A stretch of 64,000 bases of DNA from Marsupella aquatica (taxonomy: Eukaryota > Marchantiophyta): contig OZ316899.1 of assembly GCA_973895155.1 (NCBI GenBank), positions 16,058,001 to 16,122,000 of the forward strand. Direction: 5' to 3'. Shown here in pieces: positions 22,832-34,200 of this stretch. The notes under the pieces were generated by a model. It saw only the letters and a list, made by a program, of their open reading frames with translations, was not told the DNA's origin and searched no databases. The position numbers and the translations under genes were made by a program. Each line of letters begins with the position of its first letter. The stretch's first letter is position 1.

Positions 22832-24763
22832 TTGAGGAGATTGACCAGCGAACGAGAAAGTGCAACCACGACAAGTTCCGATTCTTCGGGCTCGGAGGAC
22901 TCGCAATCGCCCCGATGTATGAACATACCCCTTGGACCTTCGGGGTCCGGTTCGACCGGTCCTGCTGCGGTTCCTCCGCCACCACCACCACCACCGCCAC
23001 CTCCACCACCACCACCTATGGCAGCCGCCCAACCGATGGCCCGCGCTGCTCAAGCTCCTCCACAAATATCGCAACGATCGCGATTTCATTATTGACCTTT
23101 CAAGGGGTGTCATGGGGATGATCCGGATGAATGGTTGGATGAGTTTGAAGCCACTGCTAAAGCTAATGGGGAAGACGCCATTAAGCTAACCGTCCTCCCG
23201 GGAGTGATGCGGGGAGAAGCTCGTCCATGGTACAACTCGTTGCCACCCGGGACTACATGGGCACAATTCCAAGCTGCATTGCTGCAGGAGTTTCGTGCCA
23301 TTGGATCAGAACAGCGTTCTCTATTAAAGATTGGCCAGCTTTGCATGGGAAAGAAGGAGTCCCTGCAGAAGTTCATTCAGAAGTTTCAGAAACTTGCGGC
23401 CAAGATCCGGCCCAGGCCGGGAGACGCGCTCTAGCTTACATGGTTCCTTCATGGTTTGCCCACGAATATGCAATTCTGGGTATGCCAGAATAATCCAATT
23501 TCAATGCAGGCGGCCATAGCGTGCGCCGAAACTTACCGGGAGTCCACCTATAACTCCCGGCGGAGCCAGCAAGCACGCCGCAAGAAGGGTAAGTACAAGA
23601 CCTTCAGTGACAGTGACTCCGAATCGGACGACGAGAGGAAGAAGAAAAGCAAGAAGAAGAAGAAACATCGCTCGACCTCGTCCAGCTCGGAGACGAAATC
23701 CAGTTTGGATTCAGCTTCAAGCATCGGATCCTCTACCTCCAGTTCATCAGGAAGTGACTCGGAGAGCGAAAGCCGGAGCAAAAAGAAGAAGAGACGAGTG
23801 AAGAAGGAGGGGAAGATCAAACCCCGGGCGCGAAGAATGATACCAGATCCAAAGGCTGCCGAAGCAGACAAGCTGAACGAAATCACGGATCGACTCAAAG
23901 CACTGTCAGTACATCTTGTGGAAAGGCCGGTGGAGAAGAAGAAGCCATCTGAGATTTGAGCCCATGCGTGGTGTTCAAAGTGCTTCCAATCCGGCCATGT
24001 GGTGCAGGAATGCCCAAGGTGGACGAACCGAGTTCACCAAGTAGAGCTGGATGATGTTGACAACCCGGGTCCCGAATCGGAGTCCACGGAGTATTTCTTT
24101 GAGGACCCTCTTGATTCCGTGTACCAGATTTCAACGGTAGGTCTGCGTAATTTAGCGGGTAGAACTGCGTACCCCTACCCAAACAATGGCCGGAGTTTCC
24201 AGGTTATCAGTAACCCGAGCATCCCTCCTAAGCCAGGGATTTGGCGATCCCCGGTTTGTTATAACTGTGAAAAGCCAGGACACTTTGCGAGGGAATGCAC
24301 CGAACCAAGACGCCAGGGGGATGGCCGTGGCACGCCACTTTGTCAAGTCTGCAAAACGGAAGCTCATTCCATGACCAACTGTCCATTGGTCATGGCCGCT
24401 CGAACAAATGCAGCAAGACCAGCCCAGGGCGGACCGACCACGAGTGATCTGGTCGTCCAAATGATTGCGGTGGAATGGCAGGATGACAATACCGAGTGGG
24501 TGAATCTGGTGGACGTGGCGGAACACCCTAATCCATCTGACAAGGCTGAGTGCTATCGTGTGTCAACAAGAGCTGAACGGAAGGAAGAGAAGCAGGAGGA
24601 GAAACGCAGGAAAAAGCAAGATACTACTCCGGTGCAGCCAGCGATAGATATACCCCCGAAGAAGGACGATGACTACCGACGGGACAACCCGAAGCTATTT
24701 TTCCCCCGCATCGAAGAATTGGTAAAGAAACAGCTGGAGGCCTACGAAGCTCGGGAATACTAG
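22832..24763 (+). pseudogene. gag of element B
   Basis: A single frame carries in-frame stops at 23093, 23432, 23957 and 24761. After a Ser/Pro-rich N-terminus with a polyproline run (CCA/ACC repeats 22974-23025) comes the retrotransposon gag domain (GEARPWYNSLPPGTTWAQFQ; LLKIGQLCMGKKESLQKFIQ). A Ser/Lys/Arg-rich linker follows, then three CCHC zinc knuckles: CSKCFQSGHVVQEC (about 23974), CYNCEKPGHFAREC (about 24260) and CQVCKTEAHSMTNC (about 24340). Three knuckles is more than the one or two usual in plant gypsy gag. The stops make this copy inactive. Confidence 0.85.
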
Positions 24764-25915
24764 AAGGCAATCGATAAGGACATCAAAGCAGCCGAGACAG
24801 CCCGGCGACAGGAGCAAGAAAAGCAAGATAAGCAAGAGGAAGCCAAGCAGCAGCCGAAGGAAGAAAAGAAGGAGGACTATGATATTAAGGAGGACGTGAA
24901 GAGTTGCCCGGTTATAGCAACAGTAGGACAACTGCTGCAAAACAATCCACAGTACAGACGGCAACTGAGGGAGTTGCTTACGGGTCGACGACGGAGACGA
25001 CTACCCCGAGTTGGGACTGCGGATTGCAACATGATATGCGAGGACCTGGGAGCGCCGGACATCTCGATTGAAATTAATAATTGTACCATCAAGATGGTTC
25101 TCGTAGACGGAGGAGCGGGAGTCAACATCATGACGGAAGAGACGTCAGTCAAGTTAGGATACCTCACGTATCAACCCACAGCCCGAGCTATCAGATTAGC
25201 AAACGGGGCAAGGGTACTTCCATTGGGCACGCTTACACGGGTACTCACTCTGGTAGGAGGGGTGGAGTTCTATCTCAACTTCCTAGTCATGAGGCCGGTT
25301 TGGCCCTCCTCTTATCCGGTCCTCCTAGGCAGGCCGTGGCTGTACGGTGGCCGTGTGGTCACGGATTGGGGAAAGAAGGAGCTACGGTTCGGGACACCCA
25401 CCGTACGGGTATCATGGGCAATGGACGATTATCAGGGAGAAACCCCACAAGGACCCGAGGAATATGATTCGGAGACCTTGGAGGAAGAGGAACTCAATAT
25501 GATTGAACTCATCTCGTCCCTGTCCGAGGAAGATGTCTTTGAAGTTGAAGCAACCCGCGAAACACATCTCCTAAATTACCCGAGGGCTGCCATTGAGTCC
25601 ACCCCAAGCACATCTACTGCCGAGGATGAGGAAACGCACGAACAACTCGTCGAGACGGAGGACAAGGCTCCAACTAAGCAGGGAGCCGAGGCTGCTTCTA
25701 CCATCGCAGAGCCTCGTGACCACGAACCTGCCCAACAACCGCCCGAGGCCGAAAACTCGAGACCGAGACATAAGAAACGAGTCTCATGGGATCCGTCCAT
25801 TCCGCAATTGGAGGAAGTAACTCCAATCCCAAGACCAATCCCGGTTCCACCCATGTACGGAGGAGTTCGGTTAGCTGAGCTTGATGCGAGCCTGGACCCG
25901 AGCTTGCGAAACTAG
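24764..25915 (+). pseudogene. Protease region of element B
   Basis: It is in the same frame as gag after a stop at 24761. A Glu/Lys/Gln-rich stretch leads to the retropepsin. The active-site motif reads MVLVDGGAGVNIM (D-G-G-A in place of the commoner D-T/S-G-A), followed by SYPVLLGRPWLYGGRVVTDW, which corresponds to the second half of the fold. An acidic linker to RT (ATRETHLLNYPRAAIESTPS and onward) ends at TAG (25913-25915). Confidence 0.78.
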
Positions 25916-25960
25916 GTTGAAGTCATCAGGAAGGAGCACTACCGGAAGTACACCATTGGG

Positions 25961-27623
25961 ATGGACAAATCTTTTAACTTGGGCCACGCTCTGACAGGGG
26001 AGGCTGAAAAATCCATCCAAGCTTTGCTCAAGGAATATGAAGATGTGTTTGCATGGAGCCATCACGATTTAACAGGAGTCTCCCCCGAGTTAGGAGAACA
26101 CACGATCGATTTGAATCTGGGGGCCCATGCAGTACGGTGCGACAACGTCGCATGAACCCAAGGTACTCCAGCTTAGTGAAGGAGGAAATTGATCGTCTCC
26201 TCGCCGCAGATATCATCTACCCGGTAATGGCCAACGACTGGGTCTCTCCCATCGTCATTGTACCGAAAAAAGGAGGAACGGACGGAAAACCTAAGATCCG
26301 GATTTGTCAGGACTATCGTAAGCTGAACGACGCAACCCGAAAAGACCATTACCCGTTACCATTCACGGATATGGTTCTAGATATGGTAGCCCGAAATGAA
26401 ATTTATACATTCCTTGACGGGTATTCGGGTTATAACCAAATCTGGATTCGCCTCTTGGATCAACTCAAAACAACGTTCACTACGGAATGGGGGACTTTCG
26501 CATTTCAGAGAATGCCGTTCGGATTGTGTAACGCTCTGGCCATGTTTCAGCGACTCATGATGAATATCTTCCATGACTTCCTACGGGAATTTTTGGAGAT
26601 ATTTATCGACGACTTCGCATCTTTGGAACTGTCGCCATGCACCCCGAACACCTAAGACGTACGTTCCAACGATGCCGAGAGGTTAACCTCAAACTACATC
26701 CCGCTAAATGTTTTTTTGGGGTAGAGGAGGGAGTATTACTCGGGCATCGTGTGTCCAAACGGGGTATCGAGGTGGACCAAGAGAAGGTCGCGGCCTGGAT
26801 GGCGGTGGTGTTTCCCGTAGATCAAAAAGCGGTACGATCCTTCTTGGGCTGTGTACGGTATTACCGTCGGTTTATTAAAGACTTTGCTAAAATAGCGCTG
26901 CCCTTGACTGAGATGATGAAAAAGGATGCGGTGATCGAGGAGACACCCAAGAGACGGATTGCTTTCGAAGAACTCCGTAAAAGACTCACCACCGCACCTA
27001 TCATGGTCACTCCGGACTGGAATAAGGAGTTCCACATGTATGTCGATGTGTCAGGGTTCTGTATGGGATCCGTGCTCAGTCAGCTTGATGAGAACGGAGG
27101 CGACCACCCCATCTACTTTGCTAGCCATCAATTATTCACAGCCAAAAAGAATTATTCCCCCACTGATCGAGAAGCTCTGGGAATAATCTACTCATGTAAA
27201 AAGTTCCGACACTATCTGCTAGGCTACAAGGTCATATTCCACACGGATCATGATAGCCTGAAGTACATGGTCAACAAAGCGGACGTGACGGGACGGATAG
27301 CCCGGTGGGTGCTACTTCTCCAGGAATTTAACTACAAAGTTTGGGTTTGGCCCGGAAAGGCACACCTCAATGCCGACTTCTTTTCAAGGCTGGACGGCGT
27401 ACCAGTCGATCAGCCAATTGATGATATTTTTCCGGTTGAGGAGTTGTTCCACGTAGGGGCGGGGACGCCAACGTGGTACGGCTCAATTATCACCTTCCAC
27501 TTGACAGGCCGCATCCCTGACGGCATCAATCAGGAAGCCGCCGCTGTGTTTCTACGGAAATCCGGGCCTTACGTCATGGTACAGGGTCACCTACATAAGG
27601 AAGGAGTTAATGGGAAGTTATGA
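25961..27623 (+). pseudogene. Reverse transcriptase-RNase H of element B
   Basis: This is coded in three frames because of frameshifts near 26140 and 26630. RT motifs are DWVSPIVIVPKKGGTDGKPK, TFLDGYSGYNQIWI, MPFGLCNALAMFQRLM and the catalytic EIFIDDFA. The second shift falls right after FIDDFA. The connection reads FLGCVRYYRRFIKDFAKIAL. RNase H has MYVDVSGFCMGSVL and later FHTDHDSLKYMVNK. The domain ends with GKAHLNADFFSRLD. The motifs fit a plant Ty3/gypsy element of the non-chromoviral (Athila/Tat-like) sort, but the lineage call is tentative. Confidence 0.85.
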
Positions 27624-27629
27624 CGCTGC

Positions 27630-28813
27630 TTGGAGTATAAGGAGACGCTGATCGTGATGCACGACTTGCATGAAGAAGAAGCTGGAGGCCATTTCGCGGC
27701 TATCACAACAGCCCAAAAGATTCTGGACTCCGGATATTGGTGGCCTACGTTGCATCGGGATGTACAACGCTTCATCAAGGGCTGTGACCTGTATCAGCGG
27801 GTTGGGGCCCCGAGACGAGCTCATCATCACCCTCTCACGTCCGTACTTCCATTAGCACCGTTCGAAAAGTGGGGTATTGATTATATCAGGCCATTTACTC
27901 TCGTTACCCGAAGATGAAGATGCAGGTACATCCTGCTAGCTATTGATTACTCCACCAAATGGGTCGAAGCACGGGCTACGGTGAAGGACGACGCCGCAAC
28001 CAGCGCCAGGTTCTTATATGAACAGATTTTCACCCGGTTCGGCCCACCCTTAGAATTGGTAAGCGACCGTGGAACCCACTTCCTCAATGACACTGTAGCC
28101 CAGTTTACGGAGCGTTACCTAGTCAAGCACCGCAAGACTACCCTGTATCATCCTAAGGCCAACGGGATGACAGAGAGAGCCAATGGTATCATTGGGAAAA
28201 TCCTCAACAAGACGGCAGCGGCGCACAAAACGGATTGGGATGATAAGTTGTACGCAGCGGTGTACTTGTATAATCTCGCTTACAAAACTACTACGAGTCA
28301 CAGCCGTACTTTCTCGTGTTTGGCCAACATTCGTTGGTACCCGTCGAGTTTGAAGTACACACTCCACGAGTCAGTATTCACGATCGCTTACCCGAACCTG
28401 AAAGTTCGTCAGACCGAGCTTATCAAATTGAAGCCCTAGAAGAAGCACGGCTACTAGCAGCTGGACACGCCGTGAAGAATCAGGCAACTTCGAAGAAGCA
28501 ACACGACAAAGGACTACGGAGGGTCGACGTCGTGGTAGGCGATCTAGTCCTTCTGTACGATAGTAGGTACATGCAGTTTCCAGGGAAGCTTCATACCCGG
28601 TGGTTAGGGCCCTTCCTTGTCAATCAGATCTACCATAACGGATCTTTGGAGCTTGCGACGTATGCCGGCGATTTACTCCCCACGCGAATCAGCTACGATC
28701 GTGTAAAAAAGTACCACCATCAAGATGACGACGCCGAGAGTGATGTTTGCGAGGACGCTTCACAATTAAGCAGGGAGCTATGTGACGCCGCCGGTACGGC
28801 GGTTAATGAGTGA
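27630..28813 (+). pseudogene. Integrase of element B, overlapping the 3' LTR
   Basis: The N-terminal zinc domain is seen as HDLHEEEAGGH...GCDLYQR. The second Cys of the usual CxxCQR is Tyr, so zinc binding is probably lost. The DDE core has D in LAIDYSTKWVEAR, D in VSDRGTHFLN and E in NGMTERANGIIGK. A frameshift near 28390 leads to the C-terminal domain (LLYDSRYMQFPGKLHTRWLG). This ORF stops at 28811-28813, i.e. 33 bases inside the 3' LTR that begins at 28781. There is no chromodomain. Confidence 0.83.
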
Positions 28814-29139
28814 TTCGGTCTAACTGCGCTCAGCACGCGCGTTAGGAGTGTCTTAGGCCGCTATTATTAGCATAACGACAGTATTTAGGTAATCATTATG
28901 GGTAGGACATCATTAGGCAATAAGGGGGAATTCAGGTTCGGACTGGCGACGGGTCGCTATTCGCACACCCGGGTTACAAGCGTGGAGGGGCCCCTCCCTC
29001 GGGTCCGTATAATGAACTTAAGGAAGCGGCCACTGACACGCGCTGACTCAGACCGGCGGAGTGGCCGGTACACCACAAGCGTGAGCGGTTCAGCCTATGG
29101 GCGTCGAGGAGATGTCGGGGGATCGGCAAGCCCTCAAGG

Positions 29140-29148
29140 TATAAAAAG
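29140..29148 (+). promoter_or_regulatory. TATA box in the 3' LTR of element B
   Basis: TATAAAAAG, identical to 19018-19026 in the 5' LTR and again about 100 bases ahead of the LTR ORF start (29248). It could drive transcription of the LTR ORF, or of downstream sequence. Confidence 0.65.
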
Positions 29149-29247
29149 GGAGCCGACCCTTTGGAGTGCACCAGTCCATCAGTCCACGCGCCAGCTTCGA
29201 CCCCAGCTCTCTCGTTCGCTCTAAGTTGCCACTACTATCTCCTCTGA

Positions 29248-31259
29248 ATGTCGCACACGATCCTCTCCAGCTCGGCCATTCGATTCTGGACGCAGTTCCT
29301 ATCTACCGGAAGGCACTTGGCCGACTCATTGAAACACGCCAACCCGCCCCGATACGAAATCAAACGCGAGTATGAGAGAGCCATCCGCCTAGCAGGATGA
29401 CACCACTACATCCTTAACTTTGACTACCCGTCTCAAAGCGAGCTTTACCGACCAGCAGAGGTATCTGGGTACTTCTTCAACGGAGACAAATATATCGGTT
29501 TCTGGGAAGCATTGCTTCGGCTTCCGGATGAGGTCTTCAATATCCCGGGTACGATCGACTTGCAACGACATCACTTCGACCACATCCCTGCTCAGGTTCG
29601 GGCTATCATCAACAGCGAGTCCACCACTACCCGTTCGACAAGATCGTCCGCACTTGCTTCGAAGAACTTCTACCAGCACCTGCAGAGCTTCATGGGAACT
29701 AGACCCGCAACCACCGACGCCAGCCCAGTGGACCCCATACCCGTACCCGTACCAACGCAGACTCAGGCTCAGGCTTAGCTTCAGTCTCAGCCTCAGCCTA
29801 GCCAACCCCCACCGCCGATCGCCCCGCCAGCAGTACAAGTACGCTCCGTCATCAACGTTGTGGACCTTAGCGACGACGACGAGGCTACCCCACCCTTGCT
29901 CAGGCGGCCCAGAGGAGTAAACACTCAGGGGGCCGACACTGCATCGTCCCCTCCCCATGCTCGGACCCAAGGAGCGGCTCCAGCAGACAACATGGTGACC
30001 GTGGCCGCCCTGGGACCAATACTAACGGCGGTAGTACTACCTATGCCCGATCGAGAGGATGGGGAGGTGTCACCTTCCCCGAGCCAGTCACGGGGGAAGA
30101 AGAGGAAGGAACCCGCCACTGCATCCGGGTAACCATTGGCCACGGTAGCCGTGGCCAAGGTAACAATGCACCGCATGGGGGAAAACGTGCATAAGAACAT
30201 CCTCCATCCCAAGCATGCGGTGTACCTGAAGACTCAGGGATTCGAGCACCTCGCCGCTCTGCCCTGGAACACTTGCAGGTACTATGGAGAGGACATGACA
30301 GAATTCGTCAAGAATTATGATGATACACGTCAGCATATTCGACTGCGGGGAAGGAATATGTCCCTCACGGAAGAACGGCTCAGGATGATCTTCGGATTAC
30401 CCGAAGGTGACCATCAAGTCGAATCACGGGCTCCTGGGGGCAAGGGAGCCAAGTACCAATCCTCAAGTTTTCCCTCGGAAGGAGCAGTGGACAACGGGTT
30501 TGTGATGAGGACCTGCCTCATCCTCGAGATAGCTGAGCGACTGGAGTTCCAGAGGTACGCCCTCCACATGATGGAACCCCGGGGGGAGATCTCCGTCGCC
30601 CAGGTTATCCAGGTCGAGAACTATCGACCTAGGAAGTGGGCGTCGTACTTCGCTAAGAAATTCCATGAAGAGATGGAGCGGCGAAGGAAGACGCTGTACA
30701 TTGGCGGGAAGGCGTATTTCGCTAGCCACATCGAGATCATTCTTGAGTGGTACGCTCGGTTTGATCGACAAACCCTTCCCCGTGTCAACGTTACAAAGCT
30801 GGTCCCAGCTAGGTGGGTTTTTCCGGCCTTGGAGAGACGGCCCCAACCCAAGGCCCGAAGTCCAGCGGACACGCCAGCTTCACCCACCCCACCTCCACAA
30901 GTAGCTGTAGTCGTAACCGAGGAGGTACCGGATGGGTCGGTTGTCGCAACCGTTGATGCGATCCAACAGGCCAGGCTAAGTACAGAAGTCGGTACGGCGG
31001 AGGTCTTACCCGAGCCCGGGTCTCCCAAAGACCCACCGGTGGCTATTCCGGAGAACCGACATTGCTGCAGGAGGACACTCCAGCCCCTTCCAACATTACG
31101 TCCCCAGGGCTGGACGTCACTGCCCCGGCCCCCGCGCGTGTTGACGTCTGCCCGTGCCCAACTCCGGACAGGCACAACCTGGACCACTTGGAACTCTTCG
31201 TACCGGGTACATTTCTGAACGGTCTTCTGGGAGATTTCTCTCATCAAATTGCCCGGGAT
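29248..31259 (+). pseudogene. LTR-resident ORF of element B, 3' LTR copy, first part
   Basis: This is the homologue of 19126-21140. The ATG is at 29248. Lesions are a CGA-to-TGA stop at 29397, a TAG at 29776 next to the 12-base deletion, and a TAA at 30130. The long open part (30136-31218) reads through the site of the 5' copy's deletion (CRYYGEDMTEFVKNYDD) and shows the intact conserved domain. A 1-base difference near 31060 shifts the frame before the A insertion at 31260. Confidence 0.75.
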
Positions 31260-34200
31260 TGTGGTGCGTCCCATGGCTCCCTAAACCAAGAAACCCCCCA
31301 GCTCAAGCCGATTCCCGCAAGTTTCGAGCTTGGCGAGGCCGTTTCCGCGGCTTAGCGGCATGGGACGCTGCTAACCTTCTACTACTACTATTAACATTTT
31401 ACACACATATACTGGACAGATCCTTCATCGGGTCATGAGATACGTAGCCGGCCTAATCTAGGCCTTCCCTCGTCTTCCCCTCCGTCTTGTTAGGTATGTT
31501 TGGATTCCGCCGCCGGAATGATCCCCAATAGGCTTGGTTAAGCCGCTAAGACCTCTCTCAGCTCGACACATCCAACTCTCACTCCCCTGCTTACTTTCCT
31601 TCCTTCTGTTGGTTGATGTGGGCACTCTTCACACAAGTTAATGCGACACACAAATAGCAAAATGACTCCTTCTGACTGAGCCATACCATGCACTTGCCAT
31701 ACAAACAGTACATCTCATACACAAGCTCTGCGAACTAAGCCGTGAGGCCAACTCTATTCAGCTCTTAGGCATGACGAAACATGAATATACACAAGGGTCA
31801 CTGTATGACTAACCGAGAGCTTCCCTTACTACTTGATCCCAGCCCGGCTGGTGCAAACTAAAAACTTGCTAAAGAAGAGGCCCTGAGCTCCCCGCTGCCC
31901 AGGTACTTATACTGGTAGTGGATCCGCCTAATTCTTTGCAGCGTAAGCCTAATCTACCTAACAGTAATCTACTTGCCCGGATCTACCTATGTACAGCAAG
32001 GCAGGAGCACAAGTGTTGCTCCTACCAGTGGAACCGCAATCCCACTAAGCGAAGTGTCAGGGCCGCTCCTGGTCCTGATCCTAATCCTAAACTTGGAGAT
32101 CAGCGCCCGCCCTACCCACTCACGCCTCCTCCCTCCACGTCCGCCCTTCCTAAAAGGAACGGCGCCGTTGCACCGTCACGACACCGGTGGTGGATCCTCA
32201 ATGGACGCCCCCAACGCTTCCTCCTCAGCCACTGCCGTAGGTTCGTTTTCTGACAGATTACCTGCCCTTGACTGAGTCAACTCTCTATCGGCCTGACTGG
32301 GTCCACCATCGGCGTCGGCATTGGCTCGGGAGTCATTCTCGGCTACGGCCTCAGCCTCGGCTATGGTCTCACCGGCCTGCTCAAGAGGCGGATCTGGGAT
32401 ACCGGCCTCATTACTGAGTAGTTCGGCTTGGGCCGCACCATCCCCACCCTTGATGATAGCGGAATCTATTGCCGTATTCATGCCGGAGGATGGTGCTGGG
32501 TCTACCTCCTTGGTCACCACGGCCTGTGGGGTCGGATTACTCCTTGACCCTGAAGGTTTCCGCTTCTTCTTCCTTTCTGGTTCGGCAGCTGGTCCTTTCC
32601 CCTTCCCACTTACTTCCGGCACTGGTGCAGGTGGCGCGGCTTTTTCTTCGGCCAGTACCACTCCTGGTAACTTGGTTGCCCCAATTGGAGTTGGGCCTGA
32701 TGAAGACAAGCACTTAAATACTGCGGCTTGTTTCTTCAGCCGCTCCGTTTGGTTGTCGGCCCGCCGTTGGAGGTTCTCCATCTTCCTTGTGATTTCCTCC
32801 AACTCCTCCTAGGTCTCATCCAGGTCCTTGCGCGCCTCCTCTAGTTCCTTCTGGGCTTCCTCCCGTTCTTGTTTCAAGGTAGTCCTCTCCTCCCGGGTTG
32901 CTCTTAGCTCCTTGTCGAGCTCTGCAATGATGACAGACTCCATCTGGTTCATCTTGGCGTAAGTCTGATCGAGCATCTCGTCCTTCTCCCTTAGGTCGGC
33001 CTTGAAGCTGGCCATCAGGGACGCAAGCTCCTGCTGTAGCGCCATAATCCCTTGATAGGATTTCGCTAACTCGGCCTCCTTCTGCTCAAGGGCTCCGCGG
33101 ATTTTCTCGAGCTCCCCCATCAACGCCCATTTCTTTCTTTGGGTCTCCGCCATGGCCCGGCTGTTGGCTGTTATGTGGGCCTCCTCTGTATTCTTCAGCT
33201 CTCGCTTCCACTTCTCCCTCTCTTTGATTGTATCGGCCAACTCTCCCTGCGTCTGAGTCAGTTTATCCTTGATATTCCGATTATCAGCCTGCGCGGTGTC
33301 CAACTGCCCCTGCATGATGTTCAGCTCATGCCGTTTAATCCGCAGTTCATCTTGGGCTTTCTTGGCCGCCCTTAGGTCTTCAATCTCGGCTTCCATTTTC
33401 CTGAGCCGCCGAATGACCTCGTCCTTCTTGCTTCTCTCTAAAGCCACCGCTTCTTCTAATTGGTGCTTCTCCAACTGCTCCCTATGGAAAAAGGGTCCTA
33501 CCTCCAACTCCTCTCCAAAGATGCCGAGCGCAAGTTCCCCACACATCTCACCATACTCCATGGCTCTATTCTTAGCGTAGGTGGAGTAAGTAGGAGTGAT
33601 CGGCATCGCCCATCGCGGCCTCTGCTCCCAAGCCGTCTTGCGGATCTCTTCAATCGTGGCTAGAGGTTTGCTTCCTTTTTCAGCTAGCCGCCTGATGTCC
33701 TCCGGCCAATCTCCTCCTGGTAAATCCTTTTCCCTAGCCAGGGCTGCCTCCTCTTCCTACCTGATTTGCTCCTGAAATTCCTGCGCCGTCTGTTTTATGC
33801 CGTCAAAGCTCGGGGGAGCAACATCTGGTGGGGGAGACTCAGGGCTACTCTGCTGGTTGGGGTCCCCTCGTACTACCCTTGGAAGCGTGGGGACAAACCG
33901 GCCACAGGTCCTTACTCCTGGAACGTGATGGTCCGACCCATAGCCGGAATTATCATGGCTGCAGTCCTCCACTGCCTCCTGTACTTCTTGGACGTCCGGC
34001 TTCTCCCTCTCCTCTTCGTCGGTAGGAGCTTCAGGCAATTCTGCCTCAGATTCAGAGCTTGAGACTCCCACATACATTCGAACACCTGGCTTGGATTCCG
34101 GCCTGATTCTCTCCTTGTCTCCAGCAAAGGGGTTTTCTCTTGTGAGCCGGTGTAGGCCTACCTCTGGAGTAGTGTCCTGCATTGTTGCCGTTGCCGTTGT

